Made by a program: the position numbers and the translations under genes. A stretch of 64,000 bases of DNA, from contig OY292275.1 in assembly GCA_958496175.1 (NCBI GenBank), positions 52,529,701 through 52,593,700 on the forward strand. The letters run 5' to 3'. A model generated the notes under the pieces. That model was not told the DNA's origin and did not search any database. It saw nothing but the letters and a program-made list of their open reading frames with translations. Numbering within the stretch: the first letter of the stretch is position 1; each line of letters starts with the position of its first letter. Source of the DNA: Sisyra terminalis (taxonomy: Eukaryota; Arthropoda; Insecta; Neuroptera; Sisyridae). Shown one piece after another: positions 58,300-64,000 of the stretch.

Positions 58300-59978
58300 T
58301 TTTAACATTTTTTGTTCTCATACTTGCAGTGTTCTTATTTCCTTTTTGTCAATGCATATTTTGTAAATATTTTCTCAGCTTACCGTTTTAAAATACTTTC
58401 ATTTCAATTAAGTTACTTTTATTCTGAGAATCTGTGAAAAAAAATAATGAAAATATTGAAAAACTTTATTTCTGGCAAAGTATTAACGTTCATATTTGTT
58501 AATTACTAATGAATATACGCTATTGCGTATGGTAGTAAATATTTTATCAACTAAATTGCTAAATCTCTTACTCAAACGAAAATTCCTTTGGTACATAAAT
58601 TAAGGGTTTAAAATCATTAAAATTGACCTTTAATAAATTATTTAAATTTTTTCCTCAAAGCAATACCATAACAAGATTAAATAGAATAACTTTAAAAATA
58701 TTTGAACCAAAATATATTTTGTACCTTCACTGCGGAAAAGTTAAAAAATCAACACAATTTACGTCCTACATTCTTCTTGTTAGTCATTTTTATTTGAGCT
58801 GCTTTGGCAAAGTCGTAAATAATATATCAATTTACGTAAAAAAATTTTGGCGACCAATAATTCGTTATAGAAGATATATGAAATAGATATGGCTGGTAGT
58901 TAGTCGCCAATGAATCACTTTTTGACGGGCTGGCTGTATAAATCACCCCCCTCAGCGTGGTTGCGGGTTTTACGATATTCTTGTTGTTCTTGTAATACTA
59001 GGCTTTTCACAGATTTCCCAGATAAAGTTTTAGCATTCAACTAGCAGCGCTGGAAAATCGATAACCTTAGGAGCATACATATATGTATGATTTTATACAT
59101 TAAACCATATCCGGTTTGTTATACGCGTAATAATCGTCCTCGAAAAATAGACCGAAAATTATTTATTGCATCAGAACTGTATGGGAACAAATTTAGATGT
59201 TTCTTCAACATTGTGCAGCATTCAACACAATGTATTGCAGTTATGCAAACACTTTTGTCTTTCTCTAGATAATGAACTTTTTTACTACTAGAACTTTGTT
59301 TTTCTTCTGTTAATATAATGCTTTTTTATACTGAATAATTAATCAAAGAAAAATTCAATTATCTTTTATCACATCGCTTTCTCTTTCATCTCTTAATGTG
59401 AATCTTGTAATGTCATTTTATCTGAAATTTTATTAATGGACGCAATAGTACAGAAAAAAAAAGATTAGTATCTTGTTAGAAATTTATTAAAAAGTAGTTT
59501 TTTTTTAATTTTTTGGTAATAAACATCTAAACCTAGAATATTTCGTTTTCTTCCAAGATTGTATTTAGTTGATGGGGAGCAAGGTGTGATATCTCCAATA
59601 GGAAAGATTTGACTTTATTGCTAATATATATTTCTTTAATTTTTTTATTAACTTAATTAGATAATCTTTTTGAGCAATGACTTCTTTTTAATCGGCGTTT
59701 ATGTTGAAGGAATAATTTTTTTGTCATAAATGACCGACACTAAGGCATTTGTGTGATTTATCATTGTATTTTCCAGTGTTCTCTATCTCCGGTTTATTGT
59801 ATCCACTATAGATGGAATTGGAAGTCAATTTTCAAAACTAAGAAATAAATGAAGCAAATAGTATAATCTAGTAACTAGTCTGTTATTAAATTCACTAAAT
59901 CCATCAGACGATAGAGGTGAAGAATAAGAATCAACCGATTATAAAATTTAAACACCAATCAAAGCAACTAAAGATTAA
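58300..59978. other. AT-rich stretch, no gene seen
   Basis: No recognisable TE ends. Open frames at 58623 and 59087 have no family signal. Confidence 0.5.
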
Positions 59979-60625
59979 CACGTTGGTGACAATATTTCGG
60001 AATGACCAAGGTATATTCTTGTAGAAAATTAAACCATCTACAAAAAAGGTCTCGTACAAGTTTTTGATATATTTATTCCTTCAAAAGTTATTCAAGGTCA
60101 AAGTTGAACTAAAGACAAATTTTAATATTTTTCAAATTTTTGACGCAACCATCAATTTTATGAGAAAATTTTATAGGACATTTTTTGTAAAGCATTTTTT
60201 TCTATAACTTATCTTTATAAAAGTTTTTGATATTTTTAACAGGTTCTTAGTAGTAAAAATAATAATTTTTATGTTAAAAATATAATAATTCAGGGAATAT
60301 TATTTATTTACAACAAAAAAATTATGAATATTTTCAGTTTAATGCAAATAACTTAGGACCTGTGAAAAATATCAAAAACTTTTACTGAGATAAGTTATAG
60401 GAAAAAAGTGCTCTACAAAAAATGTCCTATAAAATTTTTTCATAAAATTGATGGTTGCGTCAAGAAATTGAAAAAATATTAAAATTTCTCTTTAGTTCAA
60501 CTTTGACCTCGAATAACTTTTGAAGGAATAAATAAATCAAAAACTGGTACAGAACCTTTTTTGTAGGTTGTTCAATTTTCTACAAGAATATACTTAGGAC
60601 GTTCCGAAATATTGTCACCAACGTG
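59979..60625. repeat. Foldback element, 647 bases
   Basis: The left arm 59979-60252 and right arm 60352-60625 are inverted copies beginning CACGTTGGTGACAATATTTC on each strand. A central loop of about 100 bases is AT-rich. No coding content and no clear target duplication. Confidence 0.75.
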
Positions 60626-60888
60626 AGCTCTTAAATTTCAAAGTACAAGGGAATATTGTTCCCATGTTATTTAAATGGAAAATCGAAATTTGCGATACGG
60701 CACCTCTTAATATTAATATTAAGAGCTTAAACTTTCACAGCATTTTTTTTTTGTCATTCCCAACAATATTTTCGATATAATTAAGAAAAAAAAATCATAT
60801 TTTTTTTTGAATCAGTCTAATTTATACCCACGAATCTCATCTTATCCGGCAATAATTTAATTAAGAATGACATTGGGACTACCTAATT
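60626..60888. other. Spacer, no gene seen
   Basis: AT-rich with no recognisable feature. Confidence 0.5.
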
Positions 60889-61315
60889 CAGTGGTTCCCA
60901 ATCTTATACCTTCGGGCACCATCGTGCCCGCCTATTGTTTTACACTGTGCGAACACGTAAAGCAATATTTAAGTTTATAATAAAATTTTATGAAAAAATA
61001 CTACTTAGCAATTAAAAAGAGAAATAAAAGTGAAAATTATTGTTAGAGTTTTCCCTGTAGAAAAAGCATCTTCTAGGTATAGTTTGGTTGCTCTCCGTCT
61101 TTGTAATAACCTTTTTTAGTAAAACATTCTCCCAATTCGACCCAATTACTAGAAGTTTCATATTTTATTTTGGATTTAAATATTTTTTGTGCATTACCCA
61201 TATGAATTATTGGTTATATCCAACTGTAGTTATACCTTGAAAAAATAAATGAGGCTCGCCACCCGATCGGCTTTCTAAAATGTGCATTTGGCTGCCAAAA
61301 GGTTGGGGACTTCTG
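60889..61315. mobile_element. hAT-type MITE, 427 bases
   Basis: The left end CAGTGGTTCCCAATCTTATA and the inverted right end CAGAAGTCCCCAACCTTTTG resemble each other and the common hAT start CAGTGGTTCCCAA. The flanking octamers ACCTAATT and ACCTAGTG share 6 of 8 bases. An internal GC-rich hairpin GGGCAC-CATC-GTGCCC lies at about 60924-60939. No open frame. Confidence 0.65.
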
Positions 61316-62408
61316 ACCTAGTGATTTGCCCAGATGATAAATAGTACCAAGTACCTAACCTTACCAAGAAATCATGGTGCTACTGAGTGATATATGTACT
61401 CGATTGATGCAAAATAAAATAAATATTAAAAGCATTATTGATCAGGAATTCTTTTATACTGGTCATTTAGGCGTTAAAAATTAACTTTATTTTTCAAAAA
61501 AAAAAAAGTCCCTTTTCATTCTCTCATAAATTCCCTGCATTCTTTTGACTTCATTTTCGTATCTCATTTCACATTTGATTGTTGACCGATTAAATATCGA
61601 GTTCACTGTATTCTTATGGTATTTCTTTACGTATTTTCTCATTACCGGTCAACTGATCTATTGTTAATCTTTTTAATGAAATTCGTACATTCCAACGACA
61701 GTACTTTGATAACAAAGCAATGCTTTATTAAATTTAAAAAAAAATATTAATTTTGGTTTTTAATCATAAAGAAAGATTAAAACTATCAAATTGATCAATA
61801 ACTAATGAAAACCACGGTCGGGAAATTGTCAATCAAAAATCCCATACTATGAGCATAAAACCGTAATTGCTACTGTGATGTTCATGTTTCTTTAACACGA
61901 TCGATTGAAACTTAAAATCACTTCTCCAGTTATTTCTACAAATAAGCTCCATTATTTTCTGATCTTGTTTAGTTTTTGTTACAAACGATGCAATTTCTTC
62001 GTGAGATACAGCTGTATAACAAAGAGCTACCATGCCAGTATATGTATGTATATATATTTTTCAAGTTAAAAGCTCGATACCCTTTAAATGTCTATCTTTT
62101 TGAAAATAATCTGATTTTGTTCAAGATTGTTCTATAATTCGATTTTACTTACTACTTCTTTGGCAAACTTCCCTCTCTAACTTTATACTCGACATATTTT
62201 CTATCAATATAATCAACGTTCACATGTCTCAATAAAAAGCAATCGAAGAGTTAGGTAATTGAAAATGAAGTTCTTAAAACAATCGTATTTCATTTATCAA
62301 TGAATTGGAGTTTTTAAAACCGCAAGTTATACTGCTTTTCAAACAATGATAAATAATTGTATGTTAAAAATAGAAATAAAGTTTTTCAAGTAATTTTTAT
62401 ATGGTACA
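61316..62408. other. AT-rich stretch, no gene seen
   Basis: No recognised coding stretch. The open frame at 61833-62033 lacks family motifs. Confidence 0.5.
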
Positions 62409-63999
62409 CAGTGGTGTGCATTACATATAGACAAAAAGACACTGCCTACCCTACATAATTCAGATAAATATTTATAATCTTGTTCTGATATCTAGTTTTA
62501 TTTTATTTACGAGTACTATCAAATATCAATAAAGAAAAAATCTTAACGGATATCATCTATACAGTATACAGATTATGCCAGCCCACTCATTCGTTCAATT
62601 TCAAGTAAGCGACTGGTAATATTTGCATTGCGATACACTAGCGCTACTGAGTCCAGCAGCGGGAAAGACACAAACTATTCGTGCCTAAATATTTATATGT
62701 GTGCACTCATAGCTATATATGTTCAGTATATGCGTTCGTATAAATAAATATACAATTGTACACATACGCACACACAAAACTTCATAAAAAGACACTGTCT
62801 TCTTACAACACGATAAATTACGATAATTACCGAAGTAGCATCGTTTCTTATTCATTAACGCTGCAATTACAAATTTGAATTTTATTGATTTCAATAATCG
62901 ATTTAACGATCAGTAATCTACGTACATTGTTATTATTTAATTCTAATAAATTTTAATAATGTATTATCTGTTATCTGTATTGTTTAATCCTGACGATTAT
63001 ATTGTATTTCTTTAATAAAGTTTACAAAATTAGTCTATCTATGGATATTTGTGGTTAAAAATATCAACATCATTATTTACCCTATACCGATTAGCCAACA
63101 AAATTTTAAAGTGTGAATTTTCCGATTTTTTTTTTTGCCAATTGATGGGAAATCGTTCGTAGAGGTTTGTGAAAGAAATCGTTACGTTTGTGGCATAATA
63201 GTTTAGCGGTAATTAAATACACAAGACAAATTAATTAATTAGTCATAGATATAGTAAAATGTTAAGAAAATAAGGTTTAAAGCAACATACAATAACAAAA
63301 ATGCGGGAAAATATAGGAAACGGTTGGTTAAAACTAAAACTAAAAAAAAGGCAAAGAAAAATATTTTCCGAATATCAAAAAAACACTTAATGTTCTACTT
63401 CGTTTATATATTTTTTCAAAAAATTTTTGTGTGAAAAGTTGATTTTCATAAGCGATGAAAATTTTTTGGAGAAAAGGCTGTTTAATTATATTTCGATTTT
63501 TGTTATTTTGTAAAATTTTGGGAAAATATAATTTGAGGAAAAAATTAAATTTCTGAGTTGCCTTTTTTTCATTTTTTTTTTTGAAGGGGGGTGGTTCTGT
63601 TTAGTTTTCCTTAATTTTTTTTTTAGTTTTATTTAACCAACCGTTTCCTTAATTTTCCCGCATTTTTGTTATAATAGTTGCTTTGAACCATATTTTCTTA
63701 ATATTTTACTATATCAATGACTAATGAATTAATTAATTTTTCTTAATTAATTTATTACCGCTAAACTATTTGGTCACAATTGAAACGGTTTCTTTCAGAT
63801 ACCTCTACAAACGATTTCCCATCGATTGGCAAAAAAAATTCATAAAATTCACACTTTAAAATTTTGTTGGCTAATATAGGGTTCATTATTTACTCATCAT
63901 GACGACGAACTAAAACCAACGTGCAGCATTTTTGATTATATTAAAGTAACTTTTAAAAATTTCTGCTCGCCCTACCTAAAATCTCTGTGCACGCCACTG
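62409..63999 (-). mobile_element. Non-autonomous hAT element, copy 2
   Basis: Inverted relative to copy 1 (9559-11904). It begins CAGTGGTGTGCATTACATAT and ends with the complement of CAGTGGCGTGCACAGAGAT at 63999, one base before the window edge, so the target duplication cannot be checked beyond the matching A. It carries the same foldback insertion at the same place but not the Helitron. No transposase. Confidence 0.85.
63080..63882. mobile_element. Foldback element nested in hAT copy 2
   Basis: A palindromic element of about 803 bases with the same CCCTATA/TATAGGG ends as 9676-10479. It is flanked by an exact ten-base duplication TCATTATTTA (63070-63079 and 63883-63892). Confidence 0.85.
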
Positions 64000-64000
64000 A

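Overview
This is eukaryotic, strongly AT-rich, gene-poor DNA. The mix of irritans-type mariner, CR1/jockey-like LINEs, Penelope-like elements, pogo-like elements with a C-terminal zinc finger, hAT elements, foldbacks and Helitrons points to an insect, or at least an arthropod, with long introns or intergenic spaces. No prokaryotic operon, rRNA gene, CRISPR array or intact tRNA gene is visible. Almost every recognisable coding stretch is a broken transposable element (TE). The only plausible host-gene pieces are a well-framed internal exon at 34339-34445 (+), a weaker phase-compatible exon at 38181-38233 (+) and a candidate exon at 47378-47454 (-).

Layout. 1-9 kb: pogo-like transposase scrap (1.2 kb), an inverted-repeat element (1.5-2.4 kb), an internally deleted mariner with intact termini and TA duplication (5.2-6.1 kb), and a 5'-truncated jockey-like LINE with target-site duplication (6.8-8.0 kb). 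9.6-11.9 kb: a non-autonomous hAT holding a foldback element and a Helitron. 13-19 kb: an inverted repeat, two opposed Penelope endonuclease remnants, a hAT MITE, and a pogo-like element with a PHD-like zinc finger. 20.1-21.4 kb: a complete non-autonomous Helitron. 23.4-25.1 kb: a tandemly duplicated LINE 3' end. 27-33.7 kb: a Helitron Rep fragment, a truncated LINE, and a CR1-like LINE split exactly by a 2.2 kb Helitron. 36.0-37.4 kb: a Penelope RT fused to a Ty3/Gypsy RT fragment beside a hammerhead-like motif. 49.7-51.8 kb: LINE scraps and a rearranged Helitron copy. 53.3-54.8 kb: a pogo-like element inside a foldback. 55.0-56.8 kb: a non-LTR element with full ends that carries only ORF1. 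57.3-58.3 kb: an unrecognised coding-like remnant. 60-61.3 kb: a foldback and a hAT MITE. 62.4-64.0 kb: a second, inverted hAT copy with the foldback but without the Helitron.

How the parts relate. The elements date each other. hAT copy 2 supplies the empty site for the Helitron in hAT copy 1. The free arm of the 54 kb foldback supplies the empty site for its pogo insertion. Removing the 31.0-33.2 kb Helitron restores the LINE reading frame across the joint. None of the elements looks able to move by itself. The most unusual items are the ORF1-only non-LTR element, the Penelope/Gypsy chimera and the unassigned remnant at 57-58 kb.
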